This document shows, in pieces, positions 8,127 through 17,761 of a DNA stretch of 64,000 bases. The position numbers were made by a program, and so were the translations under genes. The notes below the pieces were generated by a model that was not told where the DNA came from, ran no database searches, and was given only the letters and a program-made list of their open reading frames with translations. Positions within the stretch are counted from its first letter, which is position 1. Every line of letters begins with the position of its first letter. This DNA comes from Knoellia sp. Soil729 (GTDB taxonomy: Bacteria > Actinomycetota > Actinomycetes > Actinomycetales > Dermatophilaceae): NCBI RefSeq assembly GCF_001427985.1, contig NZ_LMSA01000002.1:1232811-1296810 (forward strand), read 5' to 3'.

Positions 8127-9332
8127 ATGCCAGTCGAGGCCGAGCGCCGCGTGACCCCTGGGCTGGGCTTTCCCGCCCTTCCCGGCCCCCAGACGGCACC
8201 GCTGGGGTGGCCGGGGCTCGACGGCCTGGAACGTCGCGATGTTTCACGTGAAACGGAGGTTCCCGCCGACAAGCTCGATTCCGTGGAAGCGGAAGCGCCC
8301 ATTCCGGCTGTCGCCGAGCCGGCTGATGTTTCACGTGAAACGGAGCCGTCCGAGTCGGAGAAGGCCGCGGATGCCTTCGCGCGTGTGTCGCGGGACTCAG
8401 CGGACGAGGACGTGGCCGACATTCCTGCGGTGGGCGCGGACACCCCGCTGGCCCAGGCCGTGGCGAACGACACCCGCAAGCGGATCACTCTCGTCGGGCG
8501 CGACCTACCACGGCCGAGCCGGACCCGGGTGCTCACGGTCGCCAACCAGAAGGGCGGGGTGGGAAAGACCACCACCACGGTGAACGTCGCTGCCGCGCTG
8601 GCCCAGGCCGGGGCCACGGTGCTGGTCATCGACCTCGACCCGCAGGGGAACGCCAGCACAGCACTGGGGATCGACCACCACGCCGAGGTTCCCAGCATCT
8701 ACGACGTCCTCGTCGACGGGGACCCCATGAGCGAGGTGGTGCAGCCCTGTGCAGACATCGCCGGCCTGTACTGCGCTCCCGCGACCATCGACCTCGCCGG
8801 CGCCGAGATCGAGCTCGTCTCCCTCGTGGCGCGTGAGACGCGCCTCAAGAAGGCGGTCGCCGCCTATGTCACGGAGCGCGCCGAGAGCGGTGAGCGCATC
8901 GACTACGTGCTCATCGACTGCCCGCCCAGCCTGGGGCTGCTCACGGTGAACGCGTTCGTCGCGGCGAGTGAGGTCTTCATCCCCATCCAGTGCGAGTACT
9001 ACGCCCTCGAGGGGTTGTCGGCCCTGCTCAAGAACATCGAGCTCATCCGTGACCACCTCAACCCCGACCTGCACGTGTCGACCATCCTGCTCACGATGTT
9101 CGACGGACGCACCCGCCTCTCGGCGCAGGTGGCCGACGAGGTCCGCAACCACTTCCCGGACCAGACGCTCAAGGCCACGGTGCCCCGCTCGGTCCGGATC
9201 TCCGAGGCGCCCAGCCACGGGCAGACCGTCATGACGTACGACCCCAACAGCAGTGGCGCCCTCTCGTACCTCGAGGCCGCCTCAGAGATGGCAGCGCAGA
9301 ACGCAGCCCAGAACAGTGAGGACCGCTCATGA
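8127..9332 (+). CDS. parA: Chromosome partitioning ATPase ParA (Soj)
   Basis: Deviant Walker-type ATPase that moves ParB-parS complexes and positions the origin. 401 residues: an unusually long, poorly conserved N-terminal extension (about 1-135), then the ATPase core beginning [18 protein letters not shown], with KGGVGKT at residues 142-148, and the switch [10 protein letters not shown]. The extension contains two copies of DVSRET (residues 38-43 and 67-72), each encoded by a perfect parS site. ATG at 8127 has GAGGTGG nine bases upstream; a later start is possible because the extension is not conserved. The stop overlaps parB (ATGA). Confidence 0.95.
   Translation: MPVEAERRVTPGLGFPALPGPQTAPLGWPGLDGLERRDVSRETEVPADKLDSVEAEAPIPAVAEPADVSRETEPSESEKAADAFARVSRDSADEDVADIPAVGADTPLAQAVANDTRKRITLVGRDLPRPSRTRVLTVANQKGGVGKTTTTVNVAAALAQAGATVLVIDLDPQGNASTALGIDHHAEVPSIYDVLVDGDPMSEVVQPCADIAGLYCAPATIDLAGAEIELVSLVARETRLKKAVAAYVTERAESGERIDYVLIDCPPSLGLLTVNAFVAASEVFIPIQCEYYALEGLSALLKNIELIRDHLNPDLHVSTILLTMFDGRTRLSAQVADEVRNHFPDQTLKATVPRSVRISEAPSHGQTVMTYDPNSSGALSYLEAASEMAAQNAAQNSEDRS
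8240..8255. promoter_or_regulatory. parS: parS centromere site 4 (inside parA)
   Basis: TGTTTCACGTGAAACG, perfect palindrome at 8241-8254, encoding most of DVSRET at residues 38-43 of ParA. Confidence 0.95.
8327..8342. promoter_or_regulatory. parS: parS centromere site 5 (inside parA)
   Basis: TGTTTCACGTGAAACG, perfect palindrome at 8328-8341, encoding DVSRET at residues 67-72 of ParA, 87 bases after site 4 and in the same reading frame. Confidence 0.95.
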
Positions 9333-10504
9333 GCGACAAGCGACGTGCCCTGGGCCGCGGACTCGGCGCCCTCATCCCCCCGGGCGCCGGTGGGGCGGCG
9401 ATCAACCGGCCGACGGACGTCTTCTTCAAGGAGCGCCCCCCGACAACGGACGGGTCGCTCGACACCGTCGAACCTGCGGCCAGCGACGCTCCGGCTCCCG
9501 CTGCGCACGCCGAGAGGCACGCCGACCAGGCGAGTGACGCAGGGGCATCGTCGCAGGTCAGCGCGCCGAACGAGCTTGCTGACGCGAACGGCGATCTGGC
9601 CGAGGAGGTCGGGGAGGACGGGGAGGACACGGCAGTCGCCGCGGAAGTGACCGACGGTCCCGAGCTCGTCGCCGTTCCCGGTGCGCAGTTCGCCGAGCTC
9701 TCGCTCGACTCGATCCGCCCGAACCCGCGCCAGCCGCGCACGGTCTTCGACGAGGACGACCTCGCCGAGCTCGTCCACAGCATCCGCGAGATCGGCGTCC
9801 TCCAGCCAGTTGTCGTCCGCCCCATCCCCCCCGACGCCACCGACGTGCCCGAGGGTGTGCAGTACGAGCTCATCATGGGCGAGCGCCGCTGGCGGGCCAG
9901 CCGTGAGGCCGGCAACGACACCGTTCCGGCCATCATCAAGGCCACCGAGGACGACGACCTCCTGCGCGACGCGCTCCTGGAGAACCTCCACCGCAGCCAG
10001 CTCAACGTCCTCGAGGAGGCCGCGGCCTACCAGCAGCTCCTCGACGACTTCTCGTGCACGCAGGAGGAGCTGGCCACGCGCATCGGGCGCTCGCGTCCGC
10101 AGATCAGCAACACCCTGCGCCTGCTGCGCCTGCCCCCGATCGTCGCCCGCCGCGTCGCCGCCGGCGTGCTGTCGGCCGGGCACGCACGGGCCCTGCTCGG
10201 CGTCTCGGACGCGGCCGCCATGGAGCGCCTCGCCCAGCGCATCGTGGCCGAGGGGCTCTCCGTCCGCACGGTCGAGGAGATCGTCTCGCTGGGTGTCGAG
10301 GACGAGAAGCCGCCCAGGCGCCGGCCGCGAGCCGGTGGGCGTCACCCCCAGCTCGACGACATTGCCGCCAGCCTCTCGGACCGGCTCGAGACGCGCGTCG
10401 GCATTGCCCTGGGCAAGTCCAGGGGCAAGGTCACGATCGACTTCGCCTCGGTCGAGGACCTCAACCGGATCCTCGACGCGATGAACCTGCGCACCGAGGC
10501 CTGA
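9329..10504 (+). CDS. parB: Chromosome partitioning protein ParB (Spo0J)
   Basis: DNA-binding CTPase clamp that loads at parS and spreads to form the partition complex. 391 residues: N-terminal ParA-contact segment [15 protein letters not shown], an acidic linker (about 35-125), the ParB/Srx-like domain with [14 protein letters not shown] and box [15 protein letters not shown], then a helix-turn-helix region with [19 protein letters not shown] and a C-terminal dimerisation segment with [20 protein letters not shown] overlaps the parA stop, so the two are translated together. Targets are the five parS sites 1-3 kb upstream. Confidence 0.96.
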   Translation: MSDKRRALGRGLGALIPPGAGGAAINRPTDVFFKERPPTTDGSLDTVEPAASDAPAPAAHAERHADQASDAGASSQVSAPNELADANGDLAEEVGEDGEDTAVAAEVTDGPELVAVPGAQFAELSLDSIRPNPRQPRTVFDEDDLAELVHSIREIGVLQPVVVRPIPPDATDVPEGVQYELIMGERRWRASREAGNDTVPAIIKATEDDDLLRDALLENLHRSQLNVLEEAAAYQQLLDDFSCTQEELATRIGRSRPQISNTLRLLRLPPIVARRVAAGVLSAGHARALLGVSDAAAMERLAQRIVAEGLSVRTVEEIVSLGVEDEKPPRRRPRAGGRHPQLDDIAASLSDRLETRVGIALGKSRGKVTIDFASVEDLNRILDAMNLRTEA

Positions 10505-10600
10505 GCCGGCCTGAGCCGGCATGACCCTCCGAAGTCAGACCGGCGCGACAACCCTCATCATCGCGAATACCGTTGCAGCACAGCACTGCTCAGCACAAGA

Positions 10601-10634
10601 ACAAGCCCCCCGGCCGTGAGGCCGGGGGGCTTGT
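10601..10634. terminator. Bidirectional hairpin terminator between parB and trxA
   Basis: Perfect 15-base arms ACAAGCCCCCCGGCC (10601-10615) and GGCCGGGGGGCTTGT (10620-10634) with a GTGA loop lie between the convergent parB and trxA genes. No long T run, as is common for GC-rich actinobacterial terminators. Confidence 0.85.
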
Positions 10635-10649
10635 GCGTGATGACGCTGG

Positions 10650-10976
10650 TCAGCTGAGGAAGGGCTCGAGCTCGCGCAGGAGCTTGGGCTTGGGCATCGC
10701 GCCGACGATGGTCTTGACGATCTCGCCGTCCTTGTAGACATGCATCGTGGGGATCGAGGTGATGCCGAGCTTGCCGGTCACGGCCGGGTTCTCGTCGGTG
10801 TTGAGCTTGACGACGTCGAGGACGTCGGCGTGGTCACGCGCGATCTCCTCGAGGACGGGGGCGATCGCCTTGCACGGACCACACCAGGGGGCCCAGAAGT
10901 CGACAAGAGTGACCTTGCTGTTCTTGACGACATCGGTGTCGAACGAGGCGTCGTCGGTGGTGCGGGTGGCTCCCAT
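10650..10976 (-). CDS. trxA: Thioredoxin
   Basis: Small redox protein reducing disulfides in cytoplasmic proteins, recycled by thioredoxin reductase encoded just upstream. 108 residues with active site FWAPWCGPCKAIAP, the cis-proline region ITSIPTMHVYKDG and family length. ATG at 10976 follows a purine-rich AAGGACC; longer frames upstream do not resemble thioredoxin. Probably co-transcribed with trxB, whose stop lies 55 bases upstream. Confidence 0.97.
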   Translation of the reverse strand: MGATRTTDDASFDTDVVKNSKVTLVDFWAPWCGPCKAIAPVLEEIARDHADVLDVVKLNTDENPAVTGKLGITSIPTMHVYKDGEIVKTIVGAMPKPKLLRELEPFLS

Positions 10977-11031
10977 GATGGGGTCCTTCCTGAGGTGGGG
11001 CGGTCGGAGTCTGCTGAGGTGTGGGGGCAGG

Positions 11032-12051
11032 TCAGGGGGCGACGAGCGTCGCGACGAGCGCTGCGTCGCTGGCCTGCACGTGGTCCTGCTCGAGGGAGGC
11101 GAGGAAACGCTCGGCGTCGAGGGCTGCCGCGCAACCGGAACCGGCAGCCGTGATGGCCTGGCGGTAGGTGTGGTCGACGAGGTCACCGCACGCGAAGACA
11201 CCGGGCAGGTTGGTGCGCGTGGAGCGCCCTTCGACGACGACGTAGCCCTCGGTGTCGAGGTTCACCACGCCCTGGACCAGCTCGTTGCGGGGGTCGTGGC
11301 CGATGGCGATGAACAGGCCGGTGACGTCGAGCTGCCGGCTCTCACCGGTCGTGGTGTCGCGCAGGGTGAGGCCAGTCAGCTTGTCGTCGCCGTGGATGGC
11401 CTCGACCTCGCTGTTCCAGGCGAACCGGATCTTGTCGTTGCTGTGGGCCCGGTCGGCCATGATCTTGGAGGCGCGCAGCTCACCGCGACGGTGCACGATC
11501 GTCACGGACCGAGCGAACTTCGTGAGGAACGTCGCCTCCTCCACGGCGGAGTCGCCACCACCGATGACCGCGATGTCCTGGTCGCGGAAGAAGAAGCCGT
11601 CACAGGTCGCGCACCACGAGACACCGTGGCCGGACAGGCGCTTCTCGTCGGGCAGTCCCAGCTCGCGGTAGGCCGATCCCATCGCCAGGATGACCGAGCG
11701 GGCACGCCACGTGCGCCCCTCGCCGTCGACGACGGACTTGACCTCACCGTCGAGCGAGACGGACTCGACGTCGTCGGTGACGAGCTCGGCGCCGAACCGC
11801 TCGGCCTGGGCCCGCATCTCGTCCATGAGGTCGGGCCCCATGATGCCGTCGCGGAAGCCGGGGAAGTTCTCGACCTCCGTGGTGTTCATCAGGGCTCCAC
11901 CAGCGGTGACGGCCCCCTCGAACAGGACCGGTCGCAGGTTGGCGCGCGCGGCATACACGGCTGCGGTGTAGCCGGCCGGGCCGGAACCGATGATGATGAC
12001 GTCTCTGAGGTCGCTGTCGTCCTGGCCGAAGGCCTTGGCGGGGGAACTCAC
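11032..12051 (-). CDS. trxB: Thioredoxin reductase
   Basis: FAD/NADPH flavoenzyme that reduces thioredoxin. 339 residues: FAD-binding [20 protein letters not shown] near the start, redox-active CATC in [19 protein letters not shown]-binding [15 protein letters not shown], and the C-terminal FAD motif [10 protein letters not shown]. The GTG at 12051 ([14 protein letters not shown]) gives the family length; an upstream extension to 12144 looks unlike a flavoenzyme N-terminus. Lies in the conserved actinobacterial order sigM, anti-sigma, trxB, trxA. Confidence 0.96.
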   Translation of the reverse strand: MSSPAKAFGQDDSDLRDVIIIGSGPAGYTAAVYAARANLRPVLFEGAVTAGGALMNTTEVENFPGFRDGIMGPDLMDEMRAQAERFGAELVTDDVESVSLDGEVKSVVDGEGRTWRARSVILAMGSAYRELGLPDEKRLSGHGVSWCATCDGFFFRDQDIAVIGGGDSAVEEATFLTKFARSVTIVHRRGELRASKIMADRAHSNDKIRFAWNSEVEAIHGDDKLTGLTLRDTTTGESRQLDVTGLFIAIGHDPRNELVQGVVNLDTEGYVVVEGRSTRTNLPGVFACGDLVDHTYRQAITAAGSGCAAALDAERFLASLEQDHVQASDAALVATLVAP

Positions 12052-12158
12052 GAACACCGTCCCTTGTGGCTGGAAATGGGGAGCACCGCTACATACGGTG
12101 GCCTCGATGCAACCGATCCTAGGCGCTCGCTGTTCCCGACACACGGCCCGACCCGCGG

Positions 12159-12941
12159 TCAGGGCACGGTCACCGGGCCGGCCAGCAGTGACGGGTTGCC
12201 GGTGGTGCAGTCCCGGCCGACGGCGTATGCCGTCCGCTCCCCTCCCAGCGTGATGACGAGCACCGCCGCCGGGGTCCCGTCGAGCGAGGCGAGGTCCACG
12301 TCGGCCGCACTGGCGCGCGGGAGGCCGAGGGCCGCGAGGCAGGAGCGCACGCCCACCTCGGTGCCGATCGGGCCGATGGCGGGGGACTCGGCCGTCAGTG
12401 GCGGGGTCGTCGTGCCGGTCGCGACGCCGGCAACCTGCTCTGGCAGGTCACCAGCGGTGTAGCTCCGGCCGGAGTGGCGCACCAGCACGGGTCCCAGGGC
12501 GGCCTCCTGGGTGCTGGCGCCCTGGCCGGACGAGGAGTCCCGAGGAGCACCGGCGTCCCCCCGCGATCCGGACAGGCTCTCCGTCTGGGACCCGCCCTCG
12601 GCGGAGCTCCCCGCAGCCGAGGTGGAGTCTCCGCCTCCTCCGAGGATGCCCAGGGAGCCCGAGGCCACCGCGCCGCCGCCGAGGAGGACGACGGCTGCCA
12701 CCGCTGCCCGGCCGGCGTGACGCCCCCACCAGGAGCTGCGGGAGGCGGGCGTTCCACGTGAAACGTCCTCGTCGCGACCCCCGTCGGCGTGACCTTCTCC
12801 GGGCCCGTCGAGCGCGGGCAGCTCGGTCAGGGCCGACTGGATCCGATGCACGAGGTCGTCGGGCATCGGCCCGGGGTCGGGGAGGCTCCTCAGCAGGGCG
12901 CGCATGCCCGTGGGGTCCTCATCGTCATCCTGCAACGTCAC
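12159..12941 (-). CDS. Membrane anti-sigma-like protein downstream of sigM
   Basis: Probable regulator of the neighbouring ECF sigma factor. 260 residues: acidic cytoplasmic N-terminus (about 1-85, including [22 protein letters not shown]), one transmembrane helix ([19 protein letters not shown], about 90-110), then a Ser/Gly-rich outer linker and a small C-terminal domain with two Cys. GTG at 12941 is chosen because AAGGAGGA lies just upstream; a GTG ten codons earlier lacks such a site. The zinc-binding HxxxCxxC motif of many anti-sigma factors is absent, so assignment rests on position, topology and size. It carries a one-mismatch parS-like palindrome. Confidence 0.65.
   Translation of the reverse strand: MTLQDDDEDPTGMRALLRSLPDPGPMPDDLVHRIQSALTELPALDGPGEGHADGGRDEDVSRGTPASRSSWWGRHAGRAAVAAVVLLGGGAVASGSLGILGGGGDSTSAAGSSAEGGSQTESLSGSRGDAGAPRDSSSGQGASTQEAALGPVLVRHSGRSYTAGDLPEQVAGVATGTTTPPLTAESPAIGPIGTEVGVRSCLAALGLPRASAADVDLASLDGTPAAVLVITLGGERTAYAVGRDCTTGNPSLLAGPVTVP
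12751..12764. promoter_or_regulatory. Near-parS palindrome inside the anti-sigma gene
   Basis: GTTCCACGTGAAAC differs from the parS palindrome by one base. It lies about 4.4 kb from the last perfect parS and encodes DVSRGT on the minus strand, compared with DVSRET in rsmG and parA. It may be a decayed or weak ParB site. Confidence 0.5.
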
Positions 12942-13026
12942 TGCTTGCTCCTCCTTCCGGGCATCGGCCACCCACTCCGCCGCTCGACGGCGGCAGCAGA
13001 GCTGGCAGGACTCACCAGATAGGACG

Positions 13027-13605
13027 TCACGCGCTCGCCCCCGGTTCCCGATCGTTGTGGTCCCTGGCTCCTTCGAGGAGCTCGGCGAGCGCCAGGCGGC
13101 CTCGCGCGCAGCGCGACTTCACCGTGCCCACGGCGACACCCAGCGTGTCGGCGACGTCTGCGACCGGCATACCGTGCATGTCGACGAGGACGAGGACGAC
13201 TCTCTGGTGCTCGGGCAGGCGGGCGAGGGCGGAGCGCACGTCGAGCCCGGTCGCGGCCTCGTCGTGCCGGTCGTGGGAGTCGATGATGTCGATGTCGGCC
13301 GCGTCACCGGCCCGTCGCAGCACGTCGCGCTCGCGGCGCAGCCGGTCGAGGCAGGCGTTGACGACGATGCGGTGCAGCCACGTGGACACGGCCGCATCCC
13401 CGCGGTAGGAGCCGGCCCGGCGGAAGGCGTTGACGAAGCCGTCCTGGACGCAGTCGGCGGCGAGCTCACGGTCGCCGGTGGTGCGTACCGCCACCGCCCA
13501 CAACCGGTCACGGTGGCGCCGGAACAGCTCACCGAAGGCGTCGGCGTCCCCGGCGACGTGGCGGGCCATGAGGGCGCGGTCATCCACGCCCTCGAGGTCG
13601 CTCAT
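13027..13605 (-). CDS. sigM: ECF RNA polymerase sigma factor, SigM-like
   Basis: Alternative sigma factor of the extracytoplasmic-function group. 192 residues: region 2 with DADAFGELFRRHRDRLWAVA and ELAADCVQDGFVNAFRRAG, and region 4 with LARLPEHQRVVLVLVDMHGM and the recognition helix VADVADTLGVAVGTVKSRCA. The start ATG at 13605 sits one base from the preceding gene's stop (TGACATG), suggesting coupled translation. The SigM name rests on gene order next to trxB-trxA and is less certain than the ECF assignment. Confidence 0.85.
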   Translation of the reverse strand: MSDLEGVDDRALMARHVAGDADAFGELFRRHRDRLWAVAVRTTGDRELAADCVQDGFVNAFRRAGSYRGDAAVSTWLHRIVVNACLDRLRRERDVLRRAGDAADIDIIDSHDRHDEAATGLDVRSALARLPEHQRVVLVLVDMHGMPVADVADTLGVAVGTVKSRCARGRLALAELLEGARDHNDREPGASA

Positions 13606-13606
13606 G

Positions 13607-15718
13607 TCAGTTCGTGACCTCGACCTCGCCGAGAATGGCGCGGTAGCGGCCCTTGTCGTCGGGGGTGAGCTGGGTGAACCAGACGATGACGTACTGACCC
13701 TGGGTGCCGGCCTTGACCGGGAAGGTCACGGTGCCATTGGCCCCGTCCTTCTCCCCGACCTTGGTGGCGTCCTTAAGGGACTTCTCGGCGCCGATGTAGA
13801 CGGAGACGTCGGCCGTGTTGTTGAGGGTGAGCTTGACGGTGCGCGCGGCGACGTTGGGCCCGAGGTCGACGCTCACGCCCACGCCCTTCTTGAGACCGCC
13901 GAAGGCGGCTGAGGCGTAGCCCTCGGACTGCCACGACGTCTTCGGGTCACCGTCGAAGACACGGGGGGCGAGCGTGCCGTTCTCGCGGCCGTCGCCCTCG
14001 GGGTCGTAGCCGTCGGCCGCCAGGACCTGCATCGACTCACCGGTGGTGGCGCTGGGGCTGGCCTCCTGCGATCCACTCGCGGACGGCGAGGAGGAGGACG
14101 ACGACGAGGGGTTGTTGCTGGCGGAGCTGCCGGGGAGGCCCCCGAAGTCGAGGTCCCGCGTCTTGGAGCCGATCCGCGAGACTCCCCACAGGCCGATGAT
14201 GAGCGCCAGGATGAGGAAGCCCGCCACGATGGCCAGGGCGGTCTTGGACTCGTCCTTGGTGAGTGGCTGCGCAGGGACCAGGGGGGCGGGTGCCTCCAGT
14301 ACGGCGTCCCTGCCGGTCCCGGGCCGCAGTCGCTCACCGTCGGGCGTGAGGCCGGGCGCGTTGGGACCGGTGATGCGGTCGTGGAAGCCGCGGCGTTCGG
14401 CGGCCTTCTCGGCTGCACGGTCGCCCACCTGGCGGCCCAGCGTGCCCACGCGCGAGCCCAGCCGACCGACGGCACCGGCCACGGCGGAACCCGCACCGGC
14501 CACGGCGGCACCGGCAGCCGATGCCGCGGCAGCAGCGCCAGCGCCAGCACCGGGTCCGGACGCAGCACTGGGCTTCGTGGGGCCGGGCGCGGCGGGCCCG
14601 GCCGGGGAGGGGGTGGAGCCGGCCGAGACGGGAAGCACCTGCGTCTGTGTGGAGTCCGGCGAGGCGGCAGCCTCCGGCTGACCCGTGGGCCGTTCCATGA
14701 CGTGGGTCGGGGTGTCGTCCTCCGACGGCTCGTCCCCCTCGACCAGCTCGCCGTCGCCACCGTCGTGGCCCTGCCGCTCCGCAGCAGCCAGGGCGGCCGG
14801 CGTGAGCGGTGGGGTCGTGGGCGACGGGGTGGGTGGCGCTTGAGCGGGTGCCACCTCCACCGGGGGCACCGCTGCGGAGCGGCGGGGGTCGACCGTGCTC
14901 GAGGTCACGAGCGTCGAGCGACCGGCGACCTGGCGCGAGGGCCACGGCGCGATCTGCCGGGCGAAGTCACCGGGGGACGTGGGTCCCTGGTCCTCGCCGA
15001 GGGTCAACCGGCACAGGGCGTCGAGGTCCCGGGGCACCCCGGCCGCGATCTCGGACGGCGCGGCCACCCCACCGAGCACGCGCGGCGCGGAGCCGAGCGA
15101 CGTCTCGTCGGGACCGGGCCACAGACCGGTGAGGCCGGCATACGCCAGGGAGACGACGCCGACGGCGTCGCGACGGGACGCGTCCTCGGACTCGAGGTCG
15201 TCCAGCTCGGCCAGGGCGGCGCTCGTGGCGACGCCACGCAGGCGCACCTCGCCGTCGACGGTGCGCAGCACGTCCTCGGGACGCAGGTCGAGGTGGTGCA
15301 GGCCGCGCTGGCGCGCGGACTCGAGGGCGGTCGCGACCTCGCCGACGATGCGGCGGACCTCGTCGGCAGGCAGGCCACCCTCCTCGACCAGCTCGGCGAG
15401 GGAACGCGCGGCGGTGCTGTCCGCCTCGACGACCCAGGCGACGCCGTTCTCACGGCCGACGTCCAGCACGCGGTGCAGGGTGGGCGTCTCGACCCCCGCG
15501 GCACGGCGGGCGGAGTCCAGCAGGGCGCTGCGGCGGGAGTCGTCGTCGGGCAGGCAGAGGAGGATGACGGAGCGCCCGAGGGTCGTGTCCTCGGCGGTCC
15601 AGCGCTCAGCGCCGCGGCGCTGCTCGATGCGGCGCTGCGTGGTGTAGCGCCCATCGAGGGTGGTTCCGGGTCCGACGCCCTCCAACGGGTGCCCCTTCCG
15701 CTCGGTGTGGCTGCCCAT
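13607..15718 (-). CDS. Membrane pseudokinase with C-terminal discoidin-like domain
   Basis: 703 residues. N-terminal kinase-like domain (about 15-260) has degenerate catalytic motifs: the strand-3 lysine is missing (SVILLCLPDDDS), the catalytic loop reads HHLDLRPEDVL in place of HRDLKPEN, and DFG is replaced by RGVAT, so phosphotransfer is unlikely. A long Pro/Ala/Gly-rich linker (about 265-500) leads to one transmembrane helix (ALAIVAGFLILALIIGLWGV, near 515-535) and an external beta-rich domain resembling F5/8 type C modules (VFDGDPKTSWQSEGY, VSVDLGPNVAARTVKL). Similar pseudokinase domains are known fused or adjacent to the lipid II flippase MurJ in actinobacteria. Here no murJ lies next to it. 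It precedes sigM directly. Confidence 0.8.
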   Translation of the reverse strand: MGSHTERKGHPLEGVGPGTTLDGRYTTQRRIEQRRGAERWTAEDTTLGRSVILLCLPDDDSRRSALLDSARRAAGVETPTLHRVLDVGRENGVAWVVEADSTAARSLAELVEEGGLPADEVRRIVGEVATALESARQRGLHHLDLRPEDVLRTVDGEVRLRGVATSAALAELDDLESEDASRRDAVGVVSLAYAGLTGLWPGPDETSLGSAPRVLGGVAAPSEIAAGVPRDLDALCRLTLGEDQGPTSPGDFARQIAPWPSRQVAGRSTLVTSSTVDPRRSAAVPPVEVAPAQAPPTPSPTTPPLTPAALAAAERQGHDGGDGELVEGDEPSEDDTPTHVMERPTGQPEAAASPDSTQTQVLPVSAGSTPSPAGPAAPGPTKPSAASGPGAGAGAAAAASAAGAAVAGAGSAVAGAVGRLGSRVGTLGRQVGDRAAEKAAERRGFHDRITGPNAPGLTPDGERLRPGTGRDAVLEAPAPLVPAQPLTKDESKTALAIVAGFLILALIIGLWGVSRIGSKTRDLDFGGLPGSSASNNPSSSSSSSPSASGSQEASPSATTGESMQVLAADGYDPEGDGRENGTLAPRVFDGDPKTSWQSEGYASAAFGGLKKGVGVSVDLGPNVAARTVKLTLNNTADVSVYIGAEKSLKDATKVGEKDGANGTVTFPVKAGTQGQYVIVWFTQLTPDDKGRYRAILGEVEVTN

Positions 15719-15751
15719 CCTAGGTGTCAGCGGGGGGACAGGGCTGCTGCT

Positions 15752-16234
15752 TCAGTCCCCGGCGAGGCGCTGCCAGGCGATGCGCGCGATCCGGCGCTCG
15801 TTGGGGAAGGTGAGGTGACGGTGGGCGTCGCGCAGCGCGAACCAGGCGACGTCGATCGCCTCGTGGTCCGGGTCGTTCTCGATGGTGAGCACGCCGCCGG
15901 TCGCCTCGAGGAGGTAGTGGTGCACGTACTTGTGGATCCGCCGGTCGCCGACCGCGAACCAGTAGTCGATCGTGCCGAGCTCGATGAGGACCCTGCCCTG
16001 TATGCCGGTCTCCTCCGCGACCTCGCGTGCGGCGGTCTGCGGGAGGGTCTCGGTGCCCTCGATGTGGCCCTTGGGCAGGCACCACTCGACACGGCCGGCG
16101 CGGTTGCGGCGCGCGATGACCGCGATCCGGGCCTCGCCCTGGTGGACGTCGACGACGACGCCACCGGCCGAGCGCTCCTCGACCGCAGGGAGCCGCCGGG
16201 TGACCCGGGGCGGCTCCGCTGCGGCATGGCTCAT
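15752..16234 (-). CDS. NUDIX hydrolase
   Basis: Hydrolase of nucleoside diphosphate-linked compounds; substrate not predictable. 160 residues with a complete Nudix box starting GHIEGTETLPQTAAREVAEE and continuing TGI, where REVAEE binds the metal. Starts ATG at 16234, divergent from cca with only 25 bases between them, an arrangement conserved in actinobacteria next to the CCA-adding enzyme. The downstream pseudokinase begins 33 bases after its stop. Confidence 0.9.
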   Translation of the reverse strand: MSHAAAEPPRVTRRLPAVEERSAGGVVVDVHQGEARIAVIARRNRAGRVEWCLPKGHIEGTETLPQTAAREVAEETGIQGRVLIELGTIDYWFAVGDRRIHKYVHHYLLEATGGVLTIENDPDHEAIDVAWFALRDAHRHLTFPNERRIARIAWQRLAGD

Positions 16235-16259
16235 CCGGTCACTCTAACCACGCCACCTG

Positions 16260-17756
16260 ATGCACCTACTGTTGTTCCTCGTGTCGTCTCCTCCTCCCCC
16301 CGCCGCCCTCATGAGGCAGGCCGTCGCCCGCCTGGCACCGGTCCTGCCGCTGCTCACCGACCTGGGCGAGCGCTTCACCGCGGCGGGTCACGAGCTGGCT
16401 CTCGTGGGTGGACCCGTGCGCGACGCCTTCCTCGGACGCACGCCTCCGGACCTGGACTTCACCACCAGCGCGTCGCCCGACGAGAGCGAGGCGATCCTCA
16501 AGGCCTGGGGCTCGGCGACCTGGGACATGGGTCGCGAGTTCGGCACGATCGGGGCACGGCGGAGAGCCGACGGCACCGAGACGACGGTCGAGGTGACGAC
16601 CTACCGCGCGGACGCCTACGACGGCGTGACCCGCAAGCCGGTCGTCGCGTTCGGCGACTCGCTCGAGGACGACCTGGTCCGGCGAGACTTCACCGTCAAC
16701 GCGATGGCGCTCAAGCTGCCCTCGCTGGAGTTCGTCGACCCCCACAACGGCCTGGCCGACCTCGACGCCGGCGTGCTGCGCACTCCGGCGGCTCCCGAGG
16801 TGAGCTTCGGGGACGACCCCCTGCGGATGATGCGCGCCGTGCGCTTCGTGGGCCAGCTCGGGCTCCTGCCCACCCCCGAGGTGTCCGCCGCGATGAGCGC
16901 CATGGCCGAGAGCATCTCGATCGTGTCGGCCGAGCGGGTGCGCGACGAGCTGGTCAAGCTGCTGCTCGCCCCCGACCCCCGCGCAGGACTGGAGCTGCTG
17001 ACGGCCAGCGGCCTCGCCGCTCACGTGCTGCCCGAGCTCCCCGCCCTGCAGCTCGAGGTGGACGAGCACCACCGCCACAAGGACGTCTACGACCACTCGC
17101 TCATCGTCCTCGAGCAGGCCATCGACCTCGAGGGCCCACCCGACGGGTCGGCCGAGTCGGTGCCGGGCCCCGACCTCGTGCTCCGCCTCGCGGCGTTGCT
17201 CCACGACATCGGCAAGCCGGCGACCCGGCGCTTCGAGCCGGCCGGCGGGGTGAGCTTCCACCACCACGAGGTCGTCGGCGCCAAGCTCACCGCCAAGCGG
17301 CTGCGGGCACTGCGCTTCGACAAGGACACGGTCAAGGCGGTGTCGCGCCTCGTCGAGCTGCACCTGCGCTTCCACGGCTACGGCGACGGTCAGTGGACCG
17401 ACTCCGCGGTGCGCCGCTACATCACCGACGCCGGGCCACTGTTGCCCCGCCTGCACCGGCTCACCCGCGCCGACTGCACCACCCGCAACGTCCGCAAGGC
17501 CCAGCGGCTCTCGCGCACCTACGACGAGCTCGAGCGTCGCATCGGGCTGCTTCTGGAGCAGGAGGAGCTGGCGGCGGTGCGCCCCGAGCTCGACGGCAAC
17601 GAGATCGCGTCAGTCCTGGGCATCGCGCCGGGCCCGGTGCTCGGGCGGGCCTACAAGTACCTGCTGTCGGTGCGCCTCGACGAGGGCCCGATCGGGCCCG
17701 AGGCTGCAGCCGACCGCCTGCGCACCTGGTGGGCCGAGCAGCCCGAGTCCCGCTGA
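16260..17756 (+). CDS. cca: CCA tRNA nucleotidyltransferase
   Basis: Adds or repairs the 3' CCA of tRNA. Up to 498 residues: nucleotidyltransferase head with LVGGPVRDAFLGRTPPDLDF (catalytic DLDF), the ERVRDELVKLL segment, then an HD domain with DVYDHSLIVLEQ and LRLAALLHDIGKP. The HD domain marks the actinobacterial CCA-adding (PcnA-like) group. The start is uncertain: ATG 16260 has no clear ribosome-binding site, a GTG lies about seven codons on and an ATG (MRQAVARL) at 16311. Confidence 0.9.
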   Translation: MHLLLFLVSSPPPPAALMRQAVARLAPVLPLLTDLGERFTAAGHELALVGGPVRDAFLGRTPPDLDFTTSASPDESEAILKAWGSATWDMGREFGTIGARRRADGTETTVEVTTYRADAYDGVTRKPVVAFGDSLEDDLVRRDFTVNAMALKLPSLEFVDPHNGLADLDAGVLRTPAAPEVSFGDDPLRMMRAVRFVGQLGLLPTPEVSAAMSAMAESISIVSAERVRDELVKLLLAPDPRAGLELLTASGLAAHVLPELPALQLEVDEHHRHKDVYDHSLIVLEQAIDLEGPPDGSAESVPGPDLVLRLAALLHDIGKPATRRFEPAGGVSFHHHEVVGAKLTAKRLRALRFDKDTVKAVSRLVELHLRFHGYGDGQWTDSAVRRYITDAGPLLPRLHRLTRADCTTRNVRKAQRLSRTYDELERRIGLLLEQEELAAVRPELDGNEIASVLGIAPGPVLGRAYKYLLSVRLDEGPIGPEAAADRLRTWWAEQPESR

Positions 17757-17761
17757 GCACC

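Noticed and set aside
12159-12971. Longer anti-sigma-like protein starting at 12971
   Set aside because: The internal GTG at 12941 has a strong AAGGAGGA immediately upstream, which is itself inside the longer frame.
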